A stretch of 64,000 bases of DNA from Rhodopseudomonas pentothenatexigens (GCF_900218015.1 NZ_UFQQ01000022.1:20591-84590); one strand, 5' to 3'. Shown: positions 39,094-46,979, counted from the stretch's first letter. Made by a program: numbers and translations. The notes: generated by a model from the sequence alone, not told the origin.

Positions 39094-39911
39094 GCGATAA
39101 CGCCGCCCTGCCCCTGTACGGCCGCCGCGCGATGGTCACCGGCGCGGCGCAGGGCATCGGCCTGGCGATCGCGCGCACGCTGGCGATGCAGGGCGCTCAG
39201 GTCGTATTGGTCAACCTCAGGCACGATGCCGGCGAAGCCGCGGCGCGTGCGATCAACGACGCGGGCGGCGATGCGCACTTCATCGTCGGGGACATGAGCG
39301 ACGAAGCGGCGATCGCCGCGACCGTGGCGGCGAGCGTCGCCGCGATCGGCGGGCTCGACATCCTGGTCAACAACGCCGCGCCGTCGCAGCGGGCGCGGCC
39401 GCCGTTCGCCGAGCAGAGCGCCGCGTTGTGGGACGCGACCGAAGCGGTGATGCTGCGCGGCTACATGCTCACCGCGCAGGCGGCGCTGCCGCATCTGGCG
39501 CAAGCGCGCGGCGCGATCGTCAACCTGTCGTCGGTGCTGGCGCGCAGCGTCGCGCACGAGACCGCCGCCTATCACGTCGCCAAGGCCGGGGTCGAACAGC
39601 TCACCCGCTATCTCGGCTGGCACCTCGGCCGCAGCGGCGTGCGGGTCAATGCGGTGGCGCCCGGTGTCGTCGATCGCGATGCGGGCGCGAGGCTGAGCGA
39701 CGATCCGGTTAATCGCGCGGTGATCGAAGCGGCGGTGCCGCTCGGCCGCGCCGCCACCGCCGCCGAGATCGCCGAGGTGGTGGCGTTCCTGTGCTCACCG
39801 GCGGCCGGCTATATCACCGGCCAGACGCTGGTGATCGACGGCGGTCTGTCGCTGTGCGAGCCGTTCGGCGTCGCCCGCAGCGCGGTGCGCGCCGCCACCG
39901 GGGAGAGGTGA
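39090..39911 (+). CDS. Short-chain dehydrogenase/reductase, second of two
   Basis: A 273-residue classical SDR. The cofactor site is MVTGAAQGIGLAIARTLAMQG and the NNAAP segment replaces the usual NNAG. The catalytic serine is in NLSSVLARSVAHE, and YHVAK provides Tyr and Lys. The C-terminus has the typical FLCSPAAGYITGQTLVIDGGLSL of 3-ketoacyl reductase-like SDRs. It overlaps the preceding SDR by four bases. It is clearly not a recent duplicate of it, as the two differ throughout, so they probably catalyse separate steps. It converges with acr3 across 17 bases. Confidence 0.9.
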   Translation: MSDNAALPLYGRRAMVTGAAQGIGLAIARTLAMQGAQVVLVNLRHDAGEAAARAINDAGGDAHFIVGDMSDEAAIAATVAASVAAIGGLDILVNNAAPSQRARPPFAEQSAALWDATEAVMLRGYMLTAQAALPHLAQARGAIVNLSSVLARSVAHETAAYHVAKAGVEQLTRYLGWHLGRSGVRVNAVAPGVVDRDAGARLSDDPVNRAVIEAAVPLGRAATAAEIAEVVAFLCSPAAGYITGQTLVIDGGLSLCEPFGVARSAVRAATGER

Positions 39912-39928
39912 CGCGCCCCAGTGCGCGC

Positions 39929-40981
39929 TCAGCCCGGCGTCCGCGCCACCGGCGCCTCGGCGTCGGCCTCGTACCAGCGCTTGGAGCGGTTGACGATCGC
40001 CACCACCGTCAGCATCACCGGCACCTCGATCAGCACGCCGACCACGGTGGCGAGCGCGGCGCCGGATTCGAAGCCGAACAGGCTGATCGCCGCGGCGACC
40101 GCGAGTTCGAAGAAGTTGCTGGCGCCGATCAGCGCCGACGGGCCGGCGACGCAGTGCTGCTCGCCGGAGAGCCGGTTGAGCAGGTACGCCAGCCCGGCGT
40201 TGAAATACACCTGGATCAGGATCGGCACCGCGAGCAGCGCGATCACCAGCGGCTGCCGGATGATCTGCTCGCCCTGGAAGCCGAACAGCAGCACCAGCGT
40301 CGCCAGCAGCGCCACCAGCGACAACGGCTGGAACACGCCGAGCAGCCGCTGCAAGCTCGCCTCGCCGCCCGACGCCAGCGCCCAGCGCCGCAGGCCCTGC
40401 GCGATGATCACCGGCACCACGATGTACAGCACCACCGACAGCACCAGCGTGTCCCACGGCACGGTGATAGCCGACAGGCCGAGCAGGAGACCGACGATCG
40501 GCGCGAACGCGAACACCATGATGGTGTCGTTGAGCGCGACCTGGCTCAGGGTGAAATGCGGTTCGCCCTTGGTCAGGTTCGACCACACGAACACCATCGC
40601 GGTGCACGGCGCCGCCGCCAGGATGATCAGGCCGGCGATGTAGGAGTTGATCTGGTCCGCCGGCAGATACGATCTGAACAGGTAGCCGACGAACAGCCAC
40701 GCCAGCGCCGCCATCGAGAACGGCTTCACCGCCCAGTTGATGAACAGCGTCACGCCGATGCCGCGCCAGTGCTCGCGCACCTGGCCCAAGGCGGCGAAGT
40801 CGATCCGCACCAGCATCGGAATGATCATCAGCCAGATCAGCGCCGCCACCGGCAGATTGACCTTGGCGATCTCCGCCGCCCCGATCACCTGAAACGCCCC
40901 CGGCATCAGATGCCCGAGCGCGATGCCGACGACGATACACAGCGCGACCCACAGGGTGAGGTAGCGTTCGAAGGTGGACAT
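39929..40981 (-). CDS. acr3: Arsenite efflux permease Acr3
   Basis: Inner-membrane arsenite exporter of the ACR3/BART family. The 350 residues have ten helices. Family hallmarks are LIWLMIIPMLVRIDF, the Cys-containing AAAPCTAMVFVWSNLTKGEPHFTL (this Cys is the essential arsenite-interacting residue) and VALNDTIMVFAFAPIVGLL. GPSALIGASNFFELAVAAAISLFG follows later. The ATG at 40981 gives MSTFERYLTLWVALC; the longer frame lacks family similarity. It is the last gene of the leftward ars run, separated from arsC by a 247-base gap with a palindromic repeat. Confidence 0.95.
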   Translation of the reverse strand: MSTFERYLTLWVALCIVVGIALGHLMPGAFQVIGAAEIAKVNLPVAALIWLMIIPMLVRIDFAALGQVREHWRGIGVTLFINWAVKPFSMAALAWLFVGYLFRSYLPADQINSYIAGLIILAAAPCTAMVFVWSNLTKGEPHFTLSQVALNDTIMVFAFAPIVGLLLGLSAITVPWDTLVLSVVLYIVVPVIIAQGLRRWALASGGEASLQRLLGVFQPLSLVALLATLVLLFGFQGEQIIRQPLVIALLAVPILIQVYFNAGLAYLLNRLSGEQHCVAGPSALIGASNFFELAVAAAISLFGFESGAALATVVGVLIEVPVMLTVVAIVNRSKRWYEADAEAPVARTPG

Positions 40982-41058
40982 GGAATGATCTCTAACCCGT
41001 TCTCTGGACTCTTTTGTCGAATGATCTGTTGGCCGCTCCGCCCACCAAACTAACAAAC

Positions 41059-41179
41059 GTCATCCCCGCGTAGGCGGGGATCCAGTATCCCAGAACGCCC
41101 GACTTCAACTACTCACATCGCCGCGCGAACTCAGCGGCGCTCTGGGATACTGGGTCGCCCGGACAAGCCGGGCGATGAC
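41059..41179. repeat. Composite palindromic repeat, family A, copy 2
   Basis: Begins GTCATCCCCGCGTAGGCGGG and ends CCGGGCGATGAC, with ATCCAGTATCCCAGA and its complement TCTGGGATACTGGGT inside. It fills half of the arsC-acr3 gap and would form a long double hairpin on the ars message, which may lower acr3 expression relative to the upstream genes. Confidence 0.85.
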
Positions 41180-41228
41180 GGTGGGTGGAGATGGAAGCGC
41201 CCTGCTTCCTCTCCACCTCGAACGAGCA

Positions 41229-41657
41229 CTACACCGTCGCCACGCGCCGGCCGCTGGCGTCGATCACCGGCTCGCCGTCTTCCTTGAAAAACTCGCCGCG
41301 TTGCGGCGGCAGCAGGTCGAGCACGTCCTCCGAGGGCCGGCACAGCCGCACGCCCTTCGGCGTCACCACCAGCGGACGGTTGATCAGGATCGGATGCGCC
41401 ATCATCGCGTCCAGCAGAGCGTCGTCACTCAGCGTCGGATCGTCGAGCTTCAGCTCGGCATAGGGCGTGCCTTTTTCGCGCAGCAATTGCCGCGCCGTCA
41501 GCCCGGCGCGGGCGATCAGCTGCTCGAGCAGCGACCGGCTCGGCGGGCACTTCAGATACTCGATCACGTGCGGCTCGATCCCGGCGTTGCGGATCAAGCC
41601 GAGGGTGTTGCGCGAGGTGCCGCAGGCGGGATTGTGATAGATGACGACGTCCATCAT
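41229..41657 (-). CDS. arsC: Arsenate reductase ArsC, glutaredoxin-dependent type
   Basis: Reduces arsenate to arsenite using glutaredoxin. The 142 residues open VVIYHNPACGTSRNTLGLI, where Cys in NPACGTS is the catalytic residue. The later MMAHPILINRPLVVTPKGVRLCRPSEDVL contains the conserved arginines that bind arsenate. The first of two adjacent ATGs (41657) overlaps the stop of the upstream phosphatase-type reductase gene as ATGA. Confidence 0.95.
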   Translation of the reverse strand: MMDVVIYHNPACGTSRNTLGLIRNAGIEPHVIEYLKCPPSRSLLEQLIARAGLTARQLLREKGTPYAELKLDDPTLSDDALLDAMMAHPILINRPLVVTPKGVRLCRPSEDVLDLLPPQRGEFFKEDGEPVIDASGRRVATV

Positions 41658-42181
41658 GCCACCTTCGGCCGGCCGAAGCTGACGCCGGCGAGCAGGCCGA
41701 TCTCCTGCAGCTTGGTGCCGAGCGCGACGCCGTCGAGCATCTTGATCGGCAGCGCGTTGAAGGCGTCGATCCGGTTCTTCAGGAACCGGAACGCCTGGAC
41801 GAAGGCGCGTTCCTTGTCGAGATCGCTGCCCTCGACCGCGGCGGGATCGTCGATCCCCCAATGCGCGGTCATCGGCTGGCCGGGCCACACCGGACAGGCC
41901 TCGCCGGCGGCGTTGTCGCAGACGGTGAACACGAAATCCATCACCGGGGCGTCGGCGGCGGCGAACTCCTGCCAGCTCTTGGAGCGCAGCCCCTCGGTCG
42001 GATAGTTGCCGTCCGCCAGCACTTTCAGCGCGAACGGATTGACCACGCCTTTCGGCTGGCTGCCGGCCGAGAACGCATGGAAACGGCCGGCGCCGTCCTT
42101 GCGCAGAATGCTCTCGGCCATGATCGAGCGGGCGGTGTTGCCGGTGCAGAGAAACAGCACGTTGAAGATGCGATCAGACAT
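41654..42181 (-). CDS. arsC: Arsenate reductase ArsC, low-molecular-weight phosphatase type
   Basis: A 175-residue arsenate reductase of the LMW protein tyrosine phosphatase fold. The P-loop LFLCTGNTARSIMAESIL is near residues 9-26 and matches CX5R. FVFTVCDNAAGEACPVWPGQP holds the additional redox cysteines, and HWGIDDPAAVEG the general-acid Asp loop. This reductase is unrelated in fold to the glutaredoxin-type ArsC encoded directly downstream. It overlaps arsR by eight bases and arsC by four. Confidence 0.93.
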   Translation of the reverse strand: MSDRIFNVLFLCTGNTARSIMAESILRKDGAGRFHAFSAGSQPKGVVNPFALKVLADGNYPTEGLRSKSWQEFAAADAPVMDFVFTVCDNAAGEACPVWPGQPMTAHWGIDDPAAVEGSDLDKERAFVQAFRFLKNRIDAFNALPIKMLDGVALGTKLQEIGLLAGVSFGRPKVA

Positions 42182-42530
42182 CGACGGTCTCTTTCGAAGG
42201 ACAACAGGGGGTCAGGTCGGCAATCAGCGGAGCACAGATGTCGCTGCGGCCGTCGCAGCAATCCATCAGCATGAACAACATCAGGGCTCGGAACCGCGCC
42301 AGGTCGGCGCGGTACACGATCGAGCGGCTGTGCCGCTCCGAGGTCACCAGGCCGGCGCGGCTCAGCACGCCGAGATGCACCGACATGGTGTTGGCCGGCA
42401 CTCCCACCGCTTTGGCGAGGTCGCCGGCGGCGACGCCGTCCGGCTCGCGCCGGACCAGCAGCCGGAACACCGCGAGGCGGGTTTCCTGCGACAGGGCCGA
42501 CAGAGCATCGAGGGCTGCTGTTGATTCCAT
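42174..42530 (-). CDS. arsR: ArsR-family repressor, first gene of the arsC-acr3 operon
   Basis: A 118-residue winged-helix metalloregulator. The DNA-binding part reads LAKAVGVPANTMSVHLGVLSRAGLVTSERHSRSIVYRADL. The classical ELCVC metal site is absent, but the C-terminal pairs MDCCDGR and TPCCPSKE supply four cysteines, like the C-terminal arsenite sites of some ArsR proteins. No leader is available: a TTGACT-N17-TATTCT promoter ends seven bases before the ATG. It begins a coupled arsR-arsC-arsC run ending at acr3. Confidence 0.93.
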   Translation of the reverse strand: MESTAALDALSALSQETRLAVFRLLVRREPDGVAAGDLAKAVGVPANTMSVHLGVLSRAGLVTSERHSRSIVYRADLARFRALMLFMLMDCCDGRSDICAPLIADLTPCCPSKETVDV

Positions 42531-42536
42531 ATTTCA

Positions 42537-42565
42537 AGAATAATGGAATTATAAGGACCAGTCAA
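42537..42565 (-). promoter_or_regulatory. arsR promoter, predicted leaderless
   Basis: Reading leftward, TTGACT at 42565-42560, a 17-base spacer, and TATTCT at 42542-42537. A start seven bases on would be at the A of the arsR ATG (42530). The AT-rich spacer with TTATAATTCC is the likely ArsR binding site. Confidence 0.6.
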
Positions 42566-42584
42566 GTCCTCTCGCGGAGGCCCG

Positions 42585-42821
42585 TCAGCTCGACAGCCAG
42601 GCCGCGATGCTCTCGGCCTTCGGAAGCCCGCCGGCATGCACCACCTTGCCGTCCACCACCACGCCCGGCGTCGAGGCGATGCCGAATTTGGCGATCTCAG
42701 CGTAGTCGGTGACCTTCTCCAGCCGGATCGGCACGCCGAGACGGTCCGCCTCGCCCTGCACCAGAGCGGCGGTTTCGATGCAACGCTTGCAGCCCGAACC
42801 CAGCACCTTGACGTCCTTCAT
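42585..42821 (-). CDS. Thioredoxin/glutaredoxin-like small protein (TM0996 type)
   Basis: A 78-residue redox protein. MKDVKVLGSGCKRCIETAALV places a CKRC pair (CXXC) near residues 11-14, and GIASTPGVVVDGKVVHAGGL has the cis-Pro loop (TP). This is the small thioredoxin-like family often encoded beside ArsP-type permeases. It lies 11 bases downstream of the permease gene and shares its operon. It probably supplies reducing equivalents or handles thiol-bound arsenicals; that is inferred from context. Confidence 0.88.
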   Translation of the reverse strand: MKDVKVLGSGCKRCIETAALVQGEADRLGVPIRLEKVTDYAEIAKFGIASTPGVVVDGKVVHAGGLPKAESIAAWLSS

Positions 42822-42832
42822 GACCTTCTCCT

Positions 42833-43882
42833 TCAGCCGAACAGGAAATTGAACAGATAGCCGACCGCCAGGATGCCGAGGCCGACGACGGCGACGAACA
42901 CGGCGATCAGCCGGACGTTGAGCACCTTGCGCAGGATGATCAGTTCCGGCGCCGACAGCGCGGTGACGCTCATCATGAACGCCAGCGTGGTGCCGAGCGC
43001 GGCGCCCTTGCCGAGCAGCGCCTCGACGACCGGGACGATCCCGGCGGCGTTGGAGTACATCGGAATGCCGATCGCCACCGCGGCCGGCACCGACCACCAC
43101 GCCTCGCGTCCCATGATCCCGGCGAGCAGCCCCTGCGGCACCCAGCCGTGAATGCCGGCGCCGATCGCGATGCCGGCAATGATCCACGGCCACACCCGCC
43201 CGACGATGTCGCGCACCGCCTCGACCCCGGCGTCGATCCGGTCCGACACGCTGAGGCGTTCGGCTGCGAGCGGCGCCGCGTCGGTGCGCAGCGCCCGCAC
43301 CCAATCCTCCAGCCAGCCTTCGAGATGCAGCCGGCCGATCACCATGCCGGCGACGATCGCGACCGCGAGGCCGAACAGCAAATACAGCAGCGCCACTTTC
43401 CAGCCGAGCAGCGCCAGCAGCAGCCCGAGCGCGACCTCGTTGACCAGGGGCGCGGAGATCAGGAACGAGAACGTCACCCCGAGCGGCACGCCGGCGCTGA
43501 CGAAGCCGATGAACAGCGGCACCGCAGAACACGAGCAGAACGGCGTCAGCACGCCCAGCCCGGCCGCGGCAACATTGCCGACGCCTTCGCGCCGCCCGGC
43601 GAGCAGCGCGCGGGTGCGTTCAGGCGAGAAGAAGCTGCGCACCATGCCCATCGCGAACACGATCAGCGTCAGCAGCATCAGCACCTTGGGAGTGTCATAG
43701 ATGAAGAACGCCAGCGCCCGCGCCGAACCGCCGGCCGGATCGAGCGGAAGCTGGCGCACGATCCATTCCGAAGCCGGCGACAGCGCCGCATAGACGGCGG
43801 CCCACAGCACCACCAGCAGGACGGTGACGAGCAGCTTGGCGGTCAGCGGGCGCGGTTTCCCGGTCAGATCGCTGGTGGTCAT
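42833..43882 (-). CDS. arsP: ArsP-family permease (DUF318), organoarsenical efflux
   Basis: A 349-residue inner-membrane permease with about eight to ten helices. GVLTPFCSCSAVPLFIGFVSAGVPLG contains the TPFCSCS motif that defines the ArsP/DUF318 family and holds the cysteines tied to trivalent organoarsenical transport. A second half carries GIPMYSNAAGIVPVVEALLGKG. The ATG at 43882 overlaps the upstream arsR stop as ATGA. With ArsM encoded nearby, methylated arsenicals are plausible substrates. Confidence 0.88.
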   Translation of the reverse strand: MTTSDLTGKPRPLTAKLLVTVLLVVLWAAVYAALSPASEWIVRQLPLDPAGGSARALAFFIYDTPKVLMLLTLIVFAMGMVRSFFSPERTRALLAGRREGVGNVAAAGLGVLTPFCSCSAVPLFIGFVSAGVPLGVTFSFLISAPLVNEVALGLLLALLGWKVALLYLLFGLAVAIVAGMVIGRLHLEGWLEDWVRALRTDAAPLAAERLSVSDRIDAGVEAVRDIVGRVWPWIIAGIAIGAGIHGWVPQGLLAGIMGREAWWSVPAAVAIGIPMYSNAAGIVPVVEALLGKGAALGTTLAFMMSVTALSAPELIILRKVLNVRLIAVFVAVVGLGILAVGYLFNFLFG

Positions 43883-44178
43883 GCGGCCCTCGCGCGCCGT
43901 TTGCGCCGGAAGGCGAGCGCGGCCTCGACCAGCGCCACCGCTTCGGGCGACAGATTGGGAGAGCGCCGATAGCGCACCCATTGCGCGTCGCGCCGATCGG
44001 TGACCAGACCGGCGCTGCGCAACACCGCCATGTGCCGCGACATCCGCGACTGCGTCGCGCCGAGCACGCGCATCAATTCGCAGACGCAGTGCTCCTCGCC
44101 GTCCCACAGCAGCCGCAATGCCGCCAGCCGGGTCGGATCGGCGAGCGCGTTGAGATAACAGAGAGCTTCGGTGTCCAT
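43879..44178 (-). CDS. arsR: ArsR-family repressor of the arsP operon
   Basis: A 99-residue winged-helix regulator. The metal site HCVCELMRVLG matches the classical ELCVCDL box of arsenite-responsive ArsR, and the recognition helix is SRMSRHMAVLRSAGLVTDRRDAQWVRY. The C-terminus is Arg-rich. It overlaps arsP by four bases (ATGA). A TTGACC-N17 promoter upstream includes a TATGCGC direct repeat and again leaves no leader. Confidence 0.94.
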   Translation of the reverse strand: MDTEALCYLNALADPTRLAALRLLWDGEEHCVCELMRVLGATQSRMSRHMAVLRSAGLVTDRRDAQWVRYRRSPNLSPEAVALVEAALAFRRKRRARAA

Positions 44179-44184
44179 CGATAA

Positions 44185-44213
44185 TCTATGCGCCTATGCG
44201 CATAAACGGTCAA
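44185..44213 (-). promoter_or_regulatory. arsR-arsP promoter with TATGCGC operator
   Basis: Leftward TTGACC (44213-44208), 17 bases, CATAGA (44190-44185). Between and over these lie the palindrome TATGCGCATA (44195-44204) and a direct copy of TATGCGC at 44187-44193, the likely repressor site. The expected start point falls on the A of the ATG at 44178. Confidence 0.55.
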
Positions 44214-44344
44214 GCGCGGAGTTGCGGCGCGCGTTCCGCCCTCCGCCGTGGTGTCCAAGACCGAGGGCCGGCCGCCGCCCAAAATTTCGGCTCCGGAATC
44301 GCGCACCTGCATGCTAGTTGCGCCGATCTGGTCGGGGGCATGGA

Positions 44345-45130
44345 ATGATCGGCAGATTGTCGGGCGCGTTCGGTGGCGGCGCCTTGATCGGTACGCTTGG
44401 TGGTCTGATCGGCCTCGGCGGCGCAGAGTTTCGCCTCCCGCTGCTGATTGGCGCCTTCCGCTTCGCCGCGCTTCAGGCAGTCATTCTCAACAAGGCGATG
44501 AGTCTGATCGTGGTCGCGACGGCTCTGTTATTCCGCACGCGCACGGTGCCGCTCGACGAGCTGGCGGCGCACTGGACCATCGTGGTCAACCTGCTGGGCG
44601 GAAGCCTGATCGGGGCATGGTTCGGCGCCGGCTGGGCGACGCGCCTCAAATCGGCTTCGCTGTATCGGGTAATCGCCCTCCTGCTGGTCGTGATCGCCCT
44701 GGTTCTGCTGTGGGGGCACGACGCCGCCGGATCGCAACCGGTTCTGAACGGCACCAGCCAGATCATTGCGGGTGTCGTGGCCGGGTTTGTAATCGGCGTG
44801 GTGGCTTCACTGCTGGGTGTCGCCGGAGGCGAACTGCTGATTCCGACGCTGGTGCTACTGTTCGGCGCCGATATCAAACTGGCGGGCAGCCTGTCGCTCG
44901 CGGTCAGCCTGCCCACCATGATTGTCGGCTTCACACGCTACAGTCGGGACCAGAGCTTCTCGGTGCTGGATCAGAATCGCTCGTTCGTCCTGGTCATGGC
45001 GGCCGGTTCGATCGTCGGCAGCCTGATCGGCAGCCTGCTGCTCGGCATCGTCCCGGGAGCCGTGCTGCTTCCGTCCTTGGCGGCTCTGCTGGTGATCTCG
45101 GCCGTCAAGGTGTGGCGGCACAGCGCTTAG
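44345..45130 (+). CDS. TauE/SafE-family membrane transporter
   Basis: A 261-residue polytopic protein with about eight helices in two similar halves. The halves are GALIGTLGGLIGLGGAEFRLPLLIG and GFVIGVVASLLGVAGGELLIPTLVLLFG, the duplicated Gly-rich motif of the TSUP (TauE/SafE) family, which exports sulfite, organosulfonates or similar anions. Its place between two arsR genes suggests an arsenic-linked role, but the substrate is not visible. The ATG at 44345 was chosen; a TTG at 44318 would add nine Arg/Gly-rich residues. It is divergent from the arsR-arsP operon. Confidence 0.85.
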   Translation: MIGRLSGAFGGGALIGTLGGLIGLGGAEFRLPLLIGAFRFAALQAVILNKAMSLIVVATALLFRTRTVPLDELAAHWTIVVNLLGGSLIGAWFGAGWATRLKSASLYRVIALLLVVIALVLLWGHDAAGSQPVLNGTSQIIAGVVAGFVIGVVASLLGVAGGELLIPTLVLLFGADIKLAGSLSLAVSLPTMIVGFTRYSRDQSFSVLDQNRSFVLVMAAGSIVGSLIGSLLLGIVPGAVLLPSLAALLVISAVKVWRHSA

Positions 45131-45220
45131 CCGAAGCGCCGAGAAAGGACCGCCCGCGCCAAATGGACGACATGCAACGCCGGACCGCGCCGATTATTTC
45201 GATGATACTAGAATTATGGA

Positions 45221-45249
45221 TTGACGGGCGGCGCCATCCCGCGCATCAT
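45221..45249 (+). promoter_or_regulatory. Promoter of the third arsR gene, predicted leaderless
   Basis: TTGACG at 45221-45226, a 17-base spacer, and CATCAT at 45244-45249, eight bases before the ATG at 45257. The AT-rich sequence just upstream (GATACTAGAATTATGGA) may be a regulator site. Confidence 0.5.
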
Positions 45250-45256
45250 TGTGAGC

Positions 45257-45574
45257 ATGAAGCTTGAGGATGTCGCCACCAAGTTCGAAGCGCTGGGCAA
45301 TCCGACCCGGCTCAAGATCTACCGGGCGCTGGTGCGCGCCGGCGAGGCCGGCACGCCGGTCGGCCGGCTGCAGGAACGGCTGAAGATCGCACCGTCGACG
45401 CTGTCGCATCATCTTAGGACGCTGATCGCTGCCGGGTTGATCCGCCAGGAACGAGAGGCGACGACGCTGAACTGCCACGCCAATTACGACGTGATGCGCA
45501 GCCTGATGGGCTACATGGTCGCGGAATGCTGCGCCGACACCGTCGAGCTGAAGGAAACCAAGACCGCCGCTTAA
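45257..45574 (+). CDS. arsR: ArsR-family repressor upstream of arsM
   Basis: A 105-residue winged-helix regulator. FEALGNPTRLKIYRALVRAG opens the domain and LKIAPSTLSHHLRTLIAAGLIRQERE is the DNA-binding helix pair. The C-terminal MVAECCADTVE supplies a vicinal Cys pair; the classical CVC box is missing. The ATG at 45257 was chosen; a GTG two codons earlier (45251) is possible. arsM follows 68 bases later in the same direction, with an inverted repeat in the gap. Confidence 0.92.
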   Translation: MKLEDVATKFEALGNPTRLKIYRALVRAGEAGTPVGRLQERLKIAPSTLSHHLRTLIAAGLIRQEREATTLNCHANYDVMRSLMGYMVAECCADTVELKETKTAA

Positions 45575-45592
45575 TTTTGTCAGGCCTCATTA

Positions 45593-45616
45593 TTCGATCA
45601 TTCTGGTTTGATCGAA
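45593..45616 (+). promoter_or_regulatory. Inverted repeat before arsM, probable ArsR operator
   Basis: TTCGATCA and TGATCGAA are perfect inverted 8-base arms separated by 8 bases, 27 bases ahead of arsM. The position between arsR and arsM fits an operator that controls arsM separately from, or together with, its regulator gene. Which of the three ArsR proteins binds cannot be told. Confidence 0.6.
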
Positions 45617-45642
45617 TTATCGAACACTAGCAGGAGCCCCCT

Positions 45643-46494
45643 ATGTCCGCGACTGACGTGCAAGACGTGAAGGACATCGTCCGCGAGAAATACGCCGGCG
45701 CCGCGCTGAAGGTCGCCACCGGCGGCGGCGCGTCGTGCTGCGGATCGTCGGTGCCTCCCGGCGCCAGCCCGATCACCAGCAATCTCTACGACGCGGCGCA
45801 GGAACAGGGCCTGCCGGCCGAGGCGATGCTGGCCTCGCTCGGCTGCGGCAACCCGACCGCGCTGGCGCAATTGTCGCCGGGCGAGACCGTGCTCGACCTC
45901 GGCTCCGGCGGTGGCATCGACGTGCTGCTGTCGGCGCGCCGGGTCGGCCCGACCGGCAAGGCCTACGGCCTCGACATGACCGACGAGATGCTGGCGCTGG
46001 CGCGCGACAACCAGCGCAAGGCCGGACTCGACAACGTCGAATTCCTCAAGGGCGAGATCGAAGCGATCCCCCTCCCCGACAATTCGGTCGACGTGATCAT
46101 CTCGAACTGCGTCATCAACCTGTCTGGCGACAAGGATCGCGTGCTGCGCGAGGCGTTCCGGGTGCTGAAGCCGGGCGGCCGGTTCGCGGTGTCGGACGTG
46201 GTGACCCGCGGCGAGATTCCGGAAGCGCTGCGCCGCGACGTGCTGCTGTGGGTCGGCTGCCTCGCCGGCGCGCTCGACGAGAGCGACTACGTCGCCAGGC
46301 TGGCCGCCGCCGGCTTCGCGCAGATCTCGATCGAGCCGACCCGCGTGTACGACATCGAGGACGCGCGCGAATTCCTCGCCGGCAAGGGCATCGACGTCGA
46401 TGCCCTCGCCCCCAAGATGCAGGACAAGTTCTTCAGCGGATTCATTCGGGCCAGCAAGCCCGATGGAAACTCGCCCGCAGGATGTTGCACCTGA
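45643..46494 (+). CDS. arsM: Arsenite S-adenosylmethionine methyltransferase ArsM
   Basis: Methylates arsenite stepwise to mono-, di- and trimethylated arsenicals, the last volatile. The 283 residues equal the length I recall for the R. palustris enzyme. The SAM site is [20 protein letters not shown] (83-102) with GLDMTDEML. Cysteines thought to bind arsenite are Cys68 in SLGCGNPTA, Cys156 in ISNCVINLS and Cys206 in WVGCLAGAL, with an N-terminal CC at 32-33 and a C-terminal CC. AGGAG precedes the ATG. It is regulated with the upstream arsR. Confidence 0.97.
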   Translation: MSATDVQDVKDIVREKYAGAALKVATGGGASCCGSSVPPGASPITSNLYDAAQEQGLPAEAMLASLGCGNPTALAQLSPGETVLDLGSGGGIDVLLSARRVGPTGKAYGLDMTDEMLALARDNQRKAGLDNVEFLKGEIEAIPLPDNSVDVIISNCVINLSGDKDRVLREAFRVLKPGGRFAVSDVVTRGEIPEALRRDVLLWVGCLAGALDESDYVARLAAAGFAQISIEPTRVYDIEDAREFLAGKGIDVDALAPKMQDKFFSGFIRASKPDGNSPAGCCT

Positions 46495-46549
46495 ACACGG
46501 TGTCCTGGCGAAGTCATTGCGAGCTGAGATCAACCCGCCCGCCGGCGCA

Positions 46550-46750
46550 TTACCTCTTCTTCGCCAGCCGCTTCTCGACCTTGTTGCGCACGTTGCCGAC
46601 CTTCTTGACGGCCTTCTTCACTGCGGGCGCGGAGCGGCCGGTCTTCTTGGCTTCGTAGCGCACTTCGTAGTCCTGGCCGCCGGCGACGCGCGCCCGGTCC
46701 TGCTTGCGCCCGCGCGTCGTGGTCTTCTTGGTGGCTTTCTTCGCAGCCAT
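46550..46750 (-). CDS. DUF3606-like small basic protein
   Basis: A 66-residue, very Lys/Arg-rich protein. After MAAKKATKKTTTRGRKQ comes RARVAGGQDYEVRYEAKKTG and APAVKKAVKKVGNVRNKVEK. The order D/R-V-x-G-x-x-YEV-x-Y-x-x-KKTG-x-S-x-x-x-x-x-AV-x-VG matches DUF3606 as I recall it. Histone-like basicity suggests nucleic acid binding, but this is unproven. AGGAGG lies before the ATG at 46750, a very strong ribosome-binding site that decides the start over the longer frame. Confidence 0.72.
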   Translation of the reverse strand: MAAKKATKKTTTRGRKQDRARVAGGQDYEVRYEAKKTGRSAPAVKKAVKKVGNVRNKVEKRLAKKR

Positions 46751-46854
46751 GCTGGCCTCCTGATGTTGCCTTCGTGAGCAACGCATTCAGGAATCGCAGG
46801 TTCCGACGACGCGGCGTCGTCCCGAATTGAATCGAACAAGAGCCTGCCGCCCTC

Positions 46855-46943
46855 GTCATGGCCGGGCATCGTCCCGGCCATCCACGCCCTGCTCGCCGAC
46901 AGGTCTCCAAGACGTGGATGCCCGCGACAAGCGCGGGCATGAC
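46855..46943. repeat. Composite palindromic repeat, family B, copy 3
   Basis: Begins GTCATGGCCGGGCATCGTCC and ends GCGCGGGCATGAC, with CCACGCC and its near complement ACGTGG inside. It lies 36 bases after the stop of the tryptophanase-family gene and before the DUF3606 gene. It may help terminate the former. Confidence 0.85.
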
Positions 46944-46979
46944 GACATTTGTGCTGCAAGACTCGAGTAACAGCGATGC

